DNA of 64,000 bases, taken from Sphagnum compactum. Taxonomy: Eukaryota; Bryophyta; Sphagnopsida; Sphagnales. The stretch lies in assembly GCA_965153455.1 (NCBI GenBank), contig OZ234499.1, positions 2,153,487 through 2,217,486 of the forward strand, written 5' to 3'. The notes under the pieces are model-generated. The model ran no database searches and had not been told where the DNA came from. It was given only the letters and a program-made list of their open reading frames with translations. The translations under genes and the position numbers were made by a program. Shown piece after piece: positions 49,427 to 61,465 of the stretch. Position 1 is the first letter of the stretch. Each line of letters starts with the position of its first letter.

Positions 49427-50175
49427 CCTATCGCACTTGGTTACGCCTTGGCATCATTCCATTGTCACCCCATTCTATTCTCGTGCCTCCCTACACACCT
49501 ACGCTACCTGCACATGGAAAACAATGCACTTGGTGAAGCTTCGGCATTTAGGCTTACCTCGATCTCTTGGGCTAACCTTGACCTTTAGACAAGTGGGACT
49601 AATACCTTCTATGGACTTCCCAAGTGGTCCAAGACCTTGTCATCCAGGATTACCATCTCCAATTTTTCGGCTTAACCACAAACTTTGTTTAGTTCAAGGA
49701 CCTAGTGCGTCGAGGCCAACATCTTAGGCCCTTCCTCAAACCCTCACTCGCCGGCACCTATGCAGCTCATGAATATGTCAAACCAAGAGTGGAACTCAGC
49801 CCAACACTTAGACTTGTAACCTAAGCCGTCATGGGGGCCACCCTGTGGGCTTGAGTGAATTAGCAGCCACCAATGCACCAGTTGAGGATGAGCCCGTTCA
49901 ACCCGTTTTGGGGATGAACCAAAACCACATCCGGACTGCCCAAATATTTTTTTTTTTTCCCGCCTCTACTCTGCCCCAAAACATTTCTCCCCTACCTACC
50001 TTCCTCCCCCCTCCTACCTCCTACCTACCCCCTCCTACCTACCTACCCCCTCCTACCTCCCCCCTCCTACCTACCTCCAACGTCTTACCTCCAATCGCCA
50101 TCGCTAGAGCACCACAGCGAGAGCAGGAGCACCATCGCGGGAGCACCACAGCGAGAACGGGAGCACCATCGCGGT
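49427..50175 (-). mobile_element. Probable 5' LTR of gypsy relic 2 and junction with the GH3 gene
   Basis: The LTR should extend upward from the primer-binding site. The outer part contains a CCTACCTACC-type pyrimidine minisatellite (49,985-50,090) and a GAGCACCACAGCGAGA / GAGCACCATCGCGG tandem (50,105-50,172). GH3 coding similarity begins immediately after, at 50,176. I could not identify a matching 3' LTR near 41.3 kb, so the boundaries are inferred. Confidence 0.45.
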
Positions 50176-52950
50176 GCCATGTATAATCAAGGAAGGTCAG
50201 GATTGAGCTATTGGTCACCAAACATAAACATAGTCAGAGATCCTCGATGGGGAAGGACACAGGAAACACCAGGGGAGGATCCAAAGCTTACGAGTACATA
50301 TGCAGTCTACTTTGTAAAGGGTCGGCAAGAGGGACATTATGATGGTTCCCAGATCCACACTGCTGGGGGGCCAAAGCGGTTAAAGGTTTCTGCGTGTTGT
50401 AAGCATTTTACAGCTCATGATTTGGACAGCTGGAAAGGCTATGATCGCAACTATTTTGATGCGAAAGTAAGTTCCATATCCCTCTGCTCCTCAGCATTTT
50501 GCTTTCCTCTAAAGTTCAATGCTTTACCTGCTCCTTTTCAGCTGTGATTTTGTCTCAAGCCCAGTTCATTTTACTGCTGGTTTGTGTCTTTCTATGGACT
50601 GACTTGTCCTCTTCTTATATTTGCTTACCTGGATGGGTAGACAAATGTAAAGCATTGTTTGTTTTAGATGAGCATATTCACCAAGTGAGGGAGATGTCCA
50701 AATGCAGTTTGAATTTTGAAAGTCAAGAATCAGGAAGAATTGTAGAATTCTGATTTAAGAACCTATGGGTTCAAAAGTACATTTCCAGAATCAAATCCTG
50801 ATTGAAACCTTCTCTTGATTGGAACTCAGACCTTCCTACGGATGATAGCTTAATGATCTCAAGAATGTGGTCAGGTGAGTCTGCAAGACTTGGAGGACAC
50901 TTATAACCCACCTTTCAAGAGCTGTGTGAAAGAAGGGCAGTCCAGTAGCCTAATGTGCTCCTACAATCGTCTCAATGGAATTCCTATGTGCAGTCACTAT
51001 GAGCTTCTCACTCTCACTGTCCGCAATATTTGGGGCTTTAATGGGTATGTCACGACCTTCAATTGTTTGTGTTTTAGGTTTTGTGCTTGAAGTTGAAGAT
51101 GAGCTGTTATGAAATCTTAAGATGCCATTTGGCAACAGATTCTATATCAGTTTTTTTGTTGCAGGGCAATTGCAAAAGGGTTTTGATTGACAGAAACTTG
51201 TAGTTGGCTGTAGGTACATTGTGTCAGATTGTGATGCGGTTGCACTAATACATGAATACATCCATTATGCACCTACTCCAGAGGACGCAGTCTCTTATGT
51301 TTTGTTGGCAAGTGCTCCTCTTGGTGTTGGACAATTTGATACTTTTGTTGTGATCTTTAATCACTTTGATTTGTGGGAACTCTGAAAGGTAGGTCACCCA
51401 TGAGAGACATGCCCCAGAAAATGAACTGAAACTTGAGATGAATTTTTCAGGTATGGATCTTAATTGTGGAACGACAGTTTTATATCATGCTCAGGCTGCA
51501 CTAGACAAGGGATTAATTTGGGAGGAACTTATAAACATGCACCTGCGCAACCTGTTCTCTGTGCGGATGCGATTGGGGATGTTTGACGGAGATCCTGAAA
51601 CTCTTCCGTTCGGCTCACTGGGACCATCTGATGTTTGCACCACTGGTCACCAAAATCTTGCTCTTGAGGCTGCTCAACAAAACATTGTTCTGTTGAAAAA
51701 TGATATAAGTGCACTTCCATGGAACAAAACAAAAAAGTTCAAGGTGGCTGTGATTGGCCCTCATGGGAATGCAACTCAAGAGATGCTTGGTAATTATGAA
51801 GGTATAATTGGGCCATCCTATTGATTCCTCAAAGTGATTCCTCTTGACATCTTATAGTAATGTGGGTTGCCAGTACAAGTGCAACTATTCTGGCCTACCA
51901 ACTCTGAAGCTTTCTGTGCTTAGTCAGTATTTTTGAAATGTCACATGTTGTCAAACTAATTGTCATGGCAAAGTTGTGAGTTTAACCCCAACATGCCTAA
52001 GGTTTGTAAGATTGGTCCCCTTAGGCACATAAGGGAAAATCTGTTTGCTTCCAAGGTTTTGCCAAAGCCTAGTCTTATCAGAAGAGTGAGAATTAGAAAG
52101 AGACTTGTCATAAAAAAAATTCTTTGGGTTTCTGCAGGCATTCCCTGTAAATTTACAAGTCCTTTGGATGGAATAAAAGCACTTTTTGGGGGCAATGGGC
52201 AAAGTGTGATTTACGCACCTGGATGTGCCGATGCAACTTGCAGAGATGGAAATCTCTTTCCATCTGCAGTGACTGCTGCCTCAGAAGCAAATGCAGTTGT
52301 CTTATTTGTTGGATTAAGCCAGGCCCAAGAATCAGAAGGACGGGACCGTGAAAGTCTACGTCTTCCAGGCAAGCAGGAGGAATTAATTTCAATTGTACTA
52401 GATGCTGTTAACGGGCGCCCAGTTGTGCTCGTAATATTGTCAGGTGGGCCTGTTGATGTCTCATTTGCAAATGACGATGAGCGAGTTGGAGGTATTCTAT
52501 GGGCAGGCTATCCTGGACAGGCTGGTGGTCAAGCAATAGCAGAAATCATCTTTGGTGATGTGAATCCAGGTAATTTAGGTGCCTTGTTAAATGCAATGAC
52601 TTGGTCTCTGATTTGGTTTAATGAGTGAAACCTCTGGTGCAGGTTCTAGGGGAAGAATATTTGAGGGTGGGGTTCTGTTTCATAATAATTGTCAGGTCTC
52701 AATTACTGGATGGCTAGCTCCAGGATGTAACAAATGAGAACTGGCACGATGGGTGTTCTATCTCCTGCATATGGAGGTTAACTATTCTGTTATGATGACA
52801 ACCATATGCTATAAGACACGTTAAGTGTTGTGATTGAAATGAACCTTTTTGCTCACAGGTTGTGGATGTTTTGATTGGTGTGATGTTATAGGAGGCCGAT
52901 TAGCTCTTTCATGGTACCATGAGAATTACACACAGATGGATATGTTTTGA
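50176..52950 (+). pseudogene. Beta-xylosidase-type GH3 glycosidase, truncated at both ends
   Basis: Plant BXL-type GH3 enzymes remove xylose or arabinose from cell-wall polymers in the apoplast. Six plus-strand exons (50176-50466, 50875-51044, 51214-51311, 51451-51801, 52138-52569, 52892-52950) keep GT-AG junctions and phase, giving about 465 codons without an internal stop. Seen: [56 protein letters not shown], the nucleophile motif YIVSDCDAV, MDLNCGTT, QNIVLLKN, AVIGPHGNATQ, ESEGRDRESLRLPGKQEEL, GGILWAGYPGQAGGQAIAEI, and lastly GGRLALSWYHENYTQ before TGA. About 150 N-terminal residues (signal peptide, first barrel strands) and about 250 C-terminal residues (rest of the second domain and Fn3) are missing. 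The 5' break coincides with the gypsy LTR. Probably a disrupted gene copy. Confidence 0.85.
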
Positions 52951-52998
52951 TCCAAGGTGTGTTACGGTTTAATTTGGTGATTTTTGGGTGTTTGTAGG

Positions 52999-53154
52999 GT
53001 TCAGGATCAAACAAAGGCCCAATTTGTTGCAAATGCAGTTCAGATTGAGATGCAACGCCGCCATCTTTACACTGCTGATCATGCAGCAAAGGCTGCAAAT
53101 GCAGCAGCTGCATATCGAGCTAAACACGGGATTGTAGATACTGATATGGGTTAG
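52999..53154 (+). other. Exon-like coding fragment of an unknown gene
   Basis: After a TTTGTAG acceptor the frame reads VQDQTKAQFVANAVQIEMQR, RHLYTADHAAKAANAAAAYR, AKHGIVDTDMG and stop, an Ala-rich helical 51-residue tail. It does not match the GH3 C-terminus that would be expected here, and I do not recognise it. It may be the last exon of another gene brought next to the truncated GH3 copy. Confidence 0.4.
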
Positions 53155-53540
53155 GGTTTCATTTTATATAATTAGTAAGGTTTTGTAGCCCTTTTCTTTT
53201 TTGGACTACCCAATTTTGAACTTTGATCCTTTGATATGTTATAGTGATCCAATGTTTTTTCTTCATTGGTTTCTCTAGTAATTTTCCATGCACCCATTTT
53301 TGTACATCTTTTATTAATATAATAGTATCGGCTACTCACACTTGTTTGATGTGTATTTGGTTAATCCTATATGTCTTCTTTGTCATAATTTTGTTTGTAC
53401 TTGAGATGTAAGAATCAAATCAAAGATCAAAATAAACATTATACAATACTTACATCTAAGTTAATAGGACTCACATCACTTGAAGACTTTTAAAATAATC
53501 CACACATTTTAAACATATAATACCCACATCATTTTCTATT
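53155..53540. other. Spacer before the repeat flank
   Basis: AT-rich, no recognised feature. Confidence 0.4.
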
Positions 53541-53568
53541 ATGAACTCCATAAGACCATTTTCTAATA

Positions 53569-53885
53569 TGCAATACCTGCATATAACCTCAAAAAATAGC
53601 CACAGACATTTTGCATTAAATGCAATACCCGCATATAAGTCCCATAATAAGCAATGGCCTTTTTCATTCATTGCAATACCCTCATATGAGTCCCATAATA
53701 GCCGCTGGCATTTTGCATTCCTTGCAATACCCACATAAAGGGCACAAATAATCGTTGACATTCTTCATTCGTTGCAATACCCGCATATAGTTTCCAAAAT
53801 AGCGACTGGTTTTTTTGGGTTCTCTTGCAATACCCGCATATAGGTCCCATAATAGTTGCTGGTTTTTTCATTCATTGTAAAACTT
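53569..53885 (+). repeat. Tandem array, about 52-bp unit with GCAATACCCGCATA
   Basis: Six units start at about 53,570, 53,621, 53,673, 53,725, 53,776 and 53,829. The consensus is GCAATACCCGCATATAGGTC then CCATAATAGCTGCTGG and TTTTTCATTCATT. A second set of the same unit lies at 61,885-62,040. Confidence 0.9.
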
Positions 53886-53981
53886 ACATTTTGTCATAAA
53901 ATTAATTTAGAATAATATTTAATTTAGGTATATAAAAAGACATAATTTTGGTACCCAGACCATTTTTGAAATGACATTACA

Positions 53982-54420
53982 TGCGAGTATTGCATTTAGG
54001 GTTTAGGGTTTTCACATATGCTTTCCTCCAATCACCTATGTATTATTTCAGTATGATCTTGCAAATATGTATTGCATTTTTTTGCATATAAAATTCCCCC
54101 TATAATGCACCATAGATTTATTTCATTTACTATTAATTTGTAAAAAAACTGTTAATTAATTTAGGGTTTCCCAAACTCTAAATTTCAATCATGGATTCCC
54201 AATCAACAACCCCAACCTCCATACACACCTTTGTTAGCATATGATTTTGAAATTAACTAGTTATTTTAGAGTGACCCTAAATGCAGGTATTGCATTTAGG
54301 GTAAGATCTTCATTTAAAAAAGGCTTAAACCCCACATGCGTATTTTTTGTGTGACCCAAAGTGCAGGTATTGCATTTAGGGTAGGATTTTCGTATAAAGA
54401 TGCTTAAACTCACATGCGTA
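53982..54420 (+). repeat. 80-bp GCAGGTATTGCATTTAGGGT units, left set
   Basis: Exact 20-mers at 54,283 and 54,363 (80 bp apart) and a variant at 53,982. Each unit continues with (A/G)GATCTTC, a TAAA-rich stretch, GCTTAAACCCCACATGCGTA, and GTGACCCAAAATG. Confidence 0.9.
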
Positions 54421-54534
54421 CAATAGCCTCCCGCCTAAGTACGCAACTTGAACTTAGCCGGTAGGTGCGCACTTAAGACCAATCACTTTTCTTTGTAGCC
54501 GCAACAGCAGCTTTTGCAGCATCATTATCAGTAT

Positions 54535-55140
54535 CCTAAACCTAAACCCTAAACCTAAACCCTAAACCCTAAACCTGAACCTAAACCCTAAACCTTAAAC
54601 CCTAAATCTAAACCCTAACTTAAACCCTAAACCTTAAACCTAAACCCTAAATCTAAACCTAAACCCTAAACCTTAAACCTAAACCTAAACCTTAAACCCT
54701 AAATCTAAACCCTAACTTAAACCCTGAATCTAAACCCTAACTTAAACCCTAAACCCCTAAACCTTAAACCCTAAATCTAAACCTAAACCCTAAACCCTAA
54801 ACCTAAACCTTAACCTTAAACCCTAAATCTAAACCCTAACTTATACCCAAAACCCCTAAACCCTAAATCTAACCCTAAACCCTAAACTTAAACCTAAACC
54901 CTAAACCTTAAATCAAAACCCTAAACTTAAACCTAAACCCTAAATTTAAACCTAAACCTTAACCTTAAACCCTAAATCTAAACCCTAAACTTAAACCTAA
55001 ACCCTAAACCTTAACCCTAAACCCTCTATAATGCACTGTAGATTTATTTTATTTACTATTAATATTTGTAGGGTTTAGGGTTTTAGGGTTTACCCAACCT
55101 TAACCTGTGAAAACCCAACCCTAAACCCTAAACCCCTAAA
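54535..55140 (+). repeat. Degenerate interstitial telomere-like repeat
   Basis: About 500 bp (54,535-55,025) of CCCTAAA-family units in one orientation, mixed with CCTAAA, CCTTAAA and AAATCTAAACCCTAACTTAA variants. After a 45-bp gap come more copies, including a TTTAGGG-oriented block at 55,070-55,090 facing CCCTAAA at 55,115-55,137. Confidence 0.92.
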
Positions 55141-55985
55141 ATATTGTATGTATGAAAATGGATCAACAGTATAATTCCATAATATCATTATTTATGTATT
55201 AGGTTTTATAAATAACAATATATTTGGACCAATATTTAAACCATTATTATGTGTTTTGATTTTTTTTTAACACAATTTAAAATCTCATTAAATTAAAGAC
55301 TTTATATTTACGTTTTTAATATGAATATACAACTTTAAAAGGGGAAAAAAAATATGAACATCTTTGAAAAATATTTAAGCTTGAACTTTTTATTTTTTGA
55401 TCTTCACAAACTTTGTATTACATTTAGGGTTGGGTTTTCACATAAGGTTTGTTTTTTACCTTTGTGTGATAACTCCAACCTAATTTTCCCAATCTCTTTC
55501 AGGAAGATATAGAATACAATTGTATTGTTTCACATATGTCTAAACCCTAAAATTTTCCCCCCAATTTAATATAAAATATTTATGATAATTAATGAATTAT
55601 CAATAAAATTTGTCATATAATTAAATAATTAATAGACCATTATTTTAGATAATTTAGATGATTAATTATGAAGAATTAGATAATCATTTATTTATTTAAA
55701 ATAATTAACCAATCATTTGGCTTAAATTTATTTACTTGAAAATAAAAAGTTGGATTTAATCAGATTAATTAATTTGATATTTGATTGACTAAATTTAGTA
55801 TATTTTTGTTTTAATAAGTTATTGGAATCATTATTTAAGATAATTATTCCATGTTATAAATTGCAAGTTCAACTTTTTCATGAAAATTTCTTACACCAAA
55901 ATAAGCTTGATCACAATTGTCATTGTACTATTTGTTCCACAAATAATAGAACCTCTTTTCAAATTCATGAAAAAAAGTAAGGGTT
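55141..55985 (+). repeat. AT-rich module shared with the right flank
   Basis: Bases 55,395-55,970 align in direct orientation with about 62,035-62,500: shared CTTTGTGTGATAACTCCAAC, ATTTTCCCCCCAATTTAATA, GTTTTAATAAGTTATTG, ATTATTCCATGTTATA and CTTTTCAAATTCATGAAA. Bases 55,141-55,395 are AT-rich with nothing recognised. Confidence 0.75.
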
Positions 55986-56013
55986 AACTAATTATTTTAG
56001 AGTGACCCCAAAT

Positions 56014-56425
56014 GCAGGTATTGCATTTAGGGTAGGATCTTCATTTAAAGAAGGCTTAAACCCCACATGCGTATTTTTCGTGTGACCCAAAATGCAGGTA
56101 TTGCATTTAGGGTAGGGTTTTTTGAAGGTGACTTTGCGTCTGCATATTGTGTATAGGGCTAGGTCTTCACTTAAGGGTACCCAAACCATTTAGATGGGTT
56201 TTGTTTTTACGTGTGGGTATTGCATTTAGGCTTGTTTTTCATTTAAACTTGCAATACCCGAACTTATACTTACGTATACTAACTGGAATGTTGGGGTTTC
56301 ATTGCAATACCTACATCCATACTTACCTTTACCAACTGGAATTTTGGGGCATGATTGCAATACTTGCATTTGTACTTACTTTTACCAACTGGGATTTTGG
56401 GGCCTAGTTACAATACTTGCATCTA
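56014..56425 (+). repeat. 80-bp units plus CAACTGGAATTTTGGGG units next to the transposase 3' end
   Basis: 20-mers at 56,014 and 56,094 are followed by a block (GACTTTGCGTCTGCATATTG, GGGCTAGGTCTTCACTTAAG) and then about three 55-bp units with TTGCAATAC, TACTTAC and ACCAACTGGAATTTTGGGG. The same succession occurs at 61,466-61,862. Confidence 0.85.
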
Positions 56426-56640
56426 ACACTAATATTATCATTATCCTTGTGTGTTTGCATTTCACACTTTTTGTGCTTATTATTTGGAAACAATAATAAC
56501 CTTTGTGCCATATTGGACTTCATGTGTGTTGAATACATGATGTTCAAAGAATTTGGGGTATGATTTCCTCCATACAACATTGATTCTAAAAGAAAATTCT
56601 TAGTGCTAATGGCAACAATCTTGATTAGTAATTGAAACAT

Positions 56641-59363
56641 TTATTCATGACATCGTTTAGTACGTACATTTGTGTGATTGAGCATTGTTTCATGCCAATC
56701 TTTGAGCCGTTTGACACTATTTCCCAATCCATCTTCTACACGGCGTAACACCAATCCTGGGTGTGAAATTGCATTTGCCTTTGTGAGGCGTATGTTACGA
56801 ATATTACATGCCAATACTCTCATGTGTGAGGTGGCATGTTCACAAAGTGTCACATCGCCTTCTTTACATTCATTTGTGATCTCTTGCATTGTAGTGACCA
56901 ATTGTGCAAGAGCCCTTTCCATTGGGGTTGATGACATTATTGTCTCATTAGACCCTACAATGGCACCCATAGGGAGATCATTTTGCTCCATGTTCATGAG
57001 CCCATCAAATTCCATGATCCCATCATCACCTTCAAGATGATCATCTTCGTCATCATCACTAGACTCCATATCATCTGGAATATGTTGCGGGTCTGCAAAC
57101 ATGTGACCCAACCCTCCACGATGTGATCCATACCATGTTCCACAATAATGAATGATATCCTCTTGAGAAATGTCTGTGCATGTGAGAATGACCTTAATTT
57201 GGTGTTTACACATGTTCGCTCGCAATGCCCATTCGCATGTGCAACAAAACATTTCGGTGAATGGGAATTTCACCATGTAAATAACATTGGGAAGGCGTTG
57301 GCTCCGTACGGCCCAAGCTCCATCACTCTCAAGGGTTGGTTGGTACACATGGCTGATTGGAATAAGGGCTGCCTTCTCCACACTTCGTGTAATAATGGCC
57401 TCCATAACCTTGTTTTTTATGAAACCCCTCTTTTTCATTTCCAATGTGTGCATGTAGTGGCGTGCAATGGTTGTTAATCGCCACACCAACCAGTCAATCC
57501 TACGCCCTCTAAGGCCTCTTGTGTCAAGAGCAAGCCAACGTTTCAACGCACCATGATATGATTCAATGCTCGCTTGGGTGTCTTGGTTGGAATGGGGCAC
57601 TCTTCGAACACCCACCATCCATAATTCTACAAACATAAACACAATACACAAGGATGAATAACATTATACAAAATAAATTTGAATGCTGAACCATGATAAG
57701 TATTATCACTTACCAAATTGATGGTAATAAGTCCAGAAATAGTTTGTCCACGCATCACCAGGCCTATGTTTATGAAGGCTTTCTCTCACAGCAACCCTCC
57801 CACGCTCTTTGAAGTCATCAATTGTTTCTCCATGATTGATGGACATGTACATCACATCATGAAGGTCTTGGAGGATTCCACCCCGCACTTCCACATCTTT
57901 GATTTTTTCAGTACCACGTAGGCGCCATGCTTTGAGAACATGCCAACAACAAAGGTAGATGGGAACCTTGTCCATACCCCATACGACCCTAATAAGGACA
58001 CATATGTAATAAAATATCCATGAGTGGATGGGGTTAATACAACATAAAATGCATTTGAAGTAATCAAGAATTTTATGAAAGATATTAAAAAACATTTAAG
58101 GAAATAAACACAAAGTCGATACTAGGTATAGAACTAACCGTAATGCCTTCAATTCTTGAGGTGCATCATCAACGAGAAAACATGATGGTTTCCAATGTGG
58201 CATGAGTGATAACATCTTCTCTTTTAATGGTTTCAACCATTCGATCAAATCTTGCACTGTTTGCCTACCTGTAATGATCCAGGCTAAAGGGACACCCGTG
58301 CGATGATCATCAAATCCCATCAAGGTGAATAGATGGAATTTCATGTCATTTGTGCCAAATGTGGCATCCATAGAAATGGCACCATTGTGACCATATGATA
58401 GCATGGACTCACATTGAGTTGGTGTTTGAATACCTATGGTGAATGGGACTTGAGTTCCATTCATTTCACCAACATCTTGGAAAAAGAACACATCTTCCGG
58501 ATGTTGGAGAGCCCAAGACCGAATTGAAATTGCAGGGTTAGTGTGTAAACGCCAACTCCCTTTCTTATGTTTTCGATCCAAATATGCAATGTCTTGAAGC
58601 CGAATGAAATCATCTCGTGTCATGCTTTGACCCGCATTCACACGTTCCCACCAAATTGCTTTATGCTTGTCATATATTTGTTTGGGGGTATAACCTAAGC
58701 TTAATTGGGCCCATATGTGGTCTTTCAGTGCTTGTGACATGCGTGGAGCATAACGAGACATACGAGAAATGGACTCTGGGTCATGCTCACCATGTGCGAA
58801 TGACCCATCAATTCGTGTATGGGCCTTATGATAAATTGTGATCTCAGGCACATCAGGTCGTGTGTATAGACGTTTGATTGAGAATGACGCTAGGCATCCT
58901 CGTTTAATAGATCGAGTGTGGGTTGAATTTTCTCGATAGTCCTCTGGTCCATATGCGCATTGATACCTAGACCAAAAAACTTTCAAAATGTAAATGATTA
59001 CATCTTTGGTATATGAATTAAATAAATTAAAAAGGTTAATGCCATAAATGTTTACCATGTATGCCCGAGGTGGTTTTTGATAGTTGGATGCTTGACATCC
59101 GTTTGGCTTGGAAAGTTTTTGTAAACACTCCATTCCACAGGGGTGCTCGTATCCCCTCGTTCACCTTCCAAGAATTCCGAGATGCGAGTATACGGAACAT
59201 AAGCAAATTGAATGCTCACTTTATTTTGCCCTCCATGGCGTATCCCAACCGTCCACACCAAGTCTTTGTTTGAGAAAGGGGACTTGGTGGGGTTTTGGAC
59301 ATGAATGGAATGGGACTTTGGAACCCTTCCCATGATTGAAGGAAGTAGGACAAATTCCTGCAT
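56641..59363 (-). CDS. MULE-type transposase with SWIM zinc finger (FAR1-like superfamily)
   Basis: Four minus-strand exons, 59363-59056, 58966-58139, 57988-57714 and 57626-56641, all GT-AG and in phase, encode 798 residues without a stop. The MULE DDE triad is visible: D303 in SMDATFGTND, D369/D370 in FLVDDAPQEL and E492 in SIESYHGALKRW. A SWIM finger (CXCX8CXH) sits at 599-612 in CTCEWALRANMCKH. An N-terminal Cys/His region (YQCAYG, KRGCLASFSIK, IYHKAHT) resembles the FAR1/FLYWCH-type DNA-binding domain. After SWIM comes an acidic DDMESSDDDEDDHLEGDDG stretch. The protein should act in the nucleus, either in transposition or, if domesticated, in transcription. The family is widespread in mosses, lycophytes and other plants. 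The start at 59363 is the first in-frame ATG. Both flanks are arrays of shared repeats. Whether it is a live element or a host gene is open. Confidence 0.85.
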
Positions 59364-59657
59364 CAAGAGAATTTATAATTCTCTAAACATTCATCATTGA
59401 ACAAAAACCCAAAATGCAATACATTCATGGCTCCTTTAAAATCAATGTTGTGACTTGGAATTCCCATTACAACACCCATATCATGATATAAAAAACCTAT
59501 TATTCCAATGTACATAACGTACAACACTTGCATTATGAACCCATATACTAAAACAAACTTTGGCAATACCCACATTGAGCTATTAAACCTCCCATCATTG
59601 AAATTTTTCTCATATGCAATACCCGTATTGTACCTTAAACCCATAATGTCTGAAAAC

Positions 59658-60905
59658 CCCATGTAGCAATACCTACATAATGATAATTAATGCACATTGT
59701 TTGAAAGGTGCAAAATGCAATACCTGCCTTAAGCCATAAAACCCACACTGGTTGTGGGTAGTCAATGCATAATTCGCATATGGGTATGAAAAAAAGAACT
59801 ACAAAGAAATATTGAATATGAAATATCCATGTAAAAGTATAAAACCTTTATCTATGCTTGTATACTTAATGAAACTTGATGCCCTTTCTATATCCAACAA
59901 GTAGGAAATGAAAAGAGGTTGAATTGTGAAAAATATAAACAAAAAAACAAAAGAAGTAACAAAAGACAAATGCATACCTTTAAGAATAAAAGATGACAAC
60001 GTTCCACCAAAGTTTATAGTCCCAATTGAAAACGCAACCCTAAAAAATCATAACTCGTACAAAAATGGGTTAGAAAATATTAAACCCTAGCAACTATGGA
60101 ACATATGGAAACAAAGGAAATTCAAATTATGGTATAGATCTAAACAAGTGAAAAGATCAAAAACCAATACAATGAACAAAATTTAGAGTATAAACATTAG
60201 GTTTTGAAACATATGAACCAAATTCTTATACACTAAATAATAAAGCATAACCCTAAAAATCCAAATGATATTTTGCAAAACGCCATGTAGCAATACCCAC
60301 ATAATGATAATTAATGCACACTGTTTGAAAGGTGCAAAATGCAATACCTGCCTTAAGCCATAAAACCCACACTGGTTGTGGGTAGTCAATGCATAATTCA
60401 CATATGGGTATGAAAAAAAGAACTACAAAGAAATATTGAATATGAAATATCCATGTAAAAGTATAAAACCTTTATTTATGCTTGTATATTTAATGAAACT
60501 TGATGCCCTTTCTATATCTAACAAGTAGGAAATGAAAAGAGGTTGAATTGTGAAAAATATAAACAAAAAAACAAAAGAAGTAACAAGAGACAAATGCATA
60601 CCTTTAAGAATAAAAGATGACAACGTTCCACCAAAGTTTATAGTCCCAATTGAAAACGCAACCCTAAAAAATCATAACTCGTAAAAAAATGGGTTAGAAA
60701 ATATTAAACCCTAGCAACTATGGAACATATGGAAACAAAGGAAATTCAAATTATGGTATAGATCTAAACAAGTGAAAAGATAAAAAACCAATACAATGAA
60801 CAAAATTTAGAATATAAACCTTAGGTTTTGAAATATATGAACCAAATTCTTATACACTAAATAATAAAGCATAACCTTTAAAATTCAAATGATATTTTGC
60901 CATAA
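59658..60905. repeat. 624-bp tandem duplication upstream of the transposase gene
   Basis: CATGTAGCAATACCTACATA and all that follows for about 610 bp is repeated at an offset of 624 (for example AATATTGAATATG at 59,808 and 60,432). Identity appears well above 95 percent, so the duplication is young. Each copy contains GCAATACCTGCC and CACACTGGTTGTGGGTAG. Confidence 0.92.
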
Positions 60906-61460
60906 GCCTTATTACAACCCTATTTATACAAACCCTAACAAGAAAAAGTCTTACTAATATATGTCCTAAACCCAAAAAACTATACAAACTATACAAATTA
61001 TATAATGAAAAATACGTTAATCTACAAAAACAATCAAATAATTTTCATACAAAACCAAAAGAGAAGATATGTCTTTTACCTTTGTGTGATCTCTCCAACT
61101 TAATTTTTTCCACTCTTTTGGAAGAAGATATAGAATGCAATTGTATTACTTCACATATGTGTAAACCCTAAAATTTTCCCCCCAAATTTAGCCTACTTTA
61201 GATTAATTACTATACATTTGTGAGAAACTTATGAACTAATTTATGTGTCTCAACCCTAAACCTAATGGTTAAGTTAGTAGGGTATGTAATTAATAGAGTA
61301 GCTAGGTTAGTAGGGTAGGTGGTTAGTACAATAGCTAGGTCAGTAGGATAACTAGTTATTAGGGTAGCTATGTGAGTAAGGGATAATAAATAAGGTATGA
61401 AGGTTGGTGCAATACTTATGAGGGTAGGAAAGTGAGCAGGGTAGCTATTCAGAGTGACCC
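60906..61460 (+). repeat. AT-rich module, duplicated at 62,780-63,300
   Basis: AACCCTAACAAGAAAAAG, CCTAAACCCAAAAAACTATA, AAAACCAAAAGAGAAGATAT, GTCTTTTACCTTTGTGTGAT, CTCAACCCTAAACCTAATG and TTAGTAGGGTA(T/G)GT recur in the same order about 1.87 kb further on. This suggests a longer-period tandem duplication of the whole module. Confidence 0.75.
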
Positions 61461-61465
61461 AAAAT

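Noticed and set aside
49845-50186. Plus-strand Pro/Leu-rich frame ahead of the GH3 exons, possibly its N-terminus
   Set aside because: It is translation of CCTACC pyrimidine repeats and has no similarity to the GH3 N-terminal domain or a signal peptide.
53540-53900. Left 52-bp array and a right-hand counterpart as terminal inverted repeats of the MULE element
   Set aside because: The right-hand copies (61,885-62,040) are in the same orientation as the left, so they cannot be the inverted ends.
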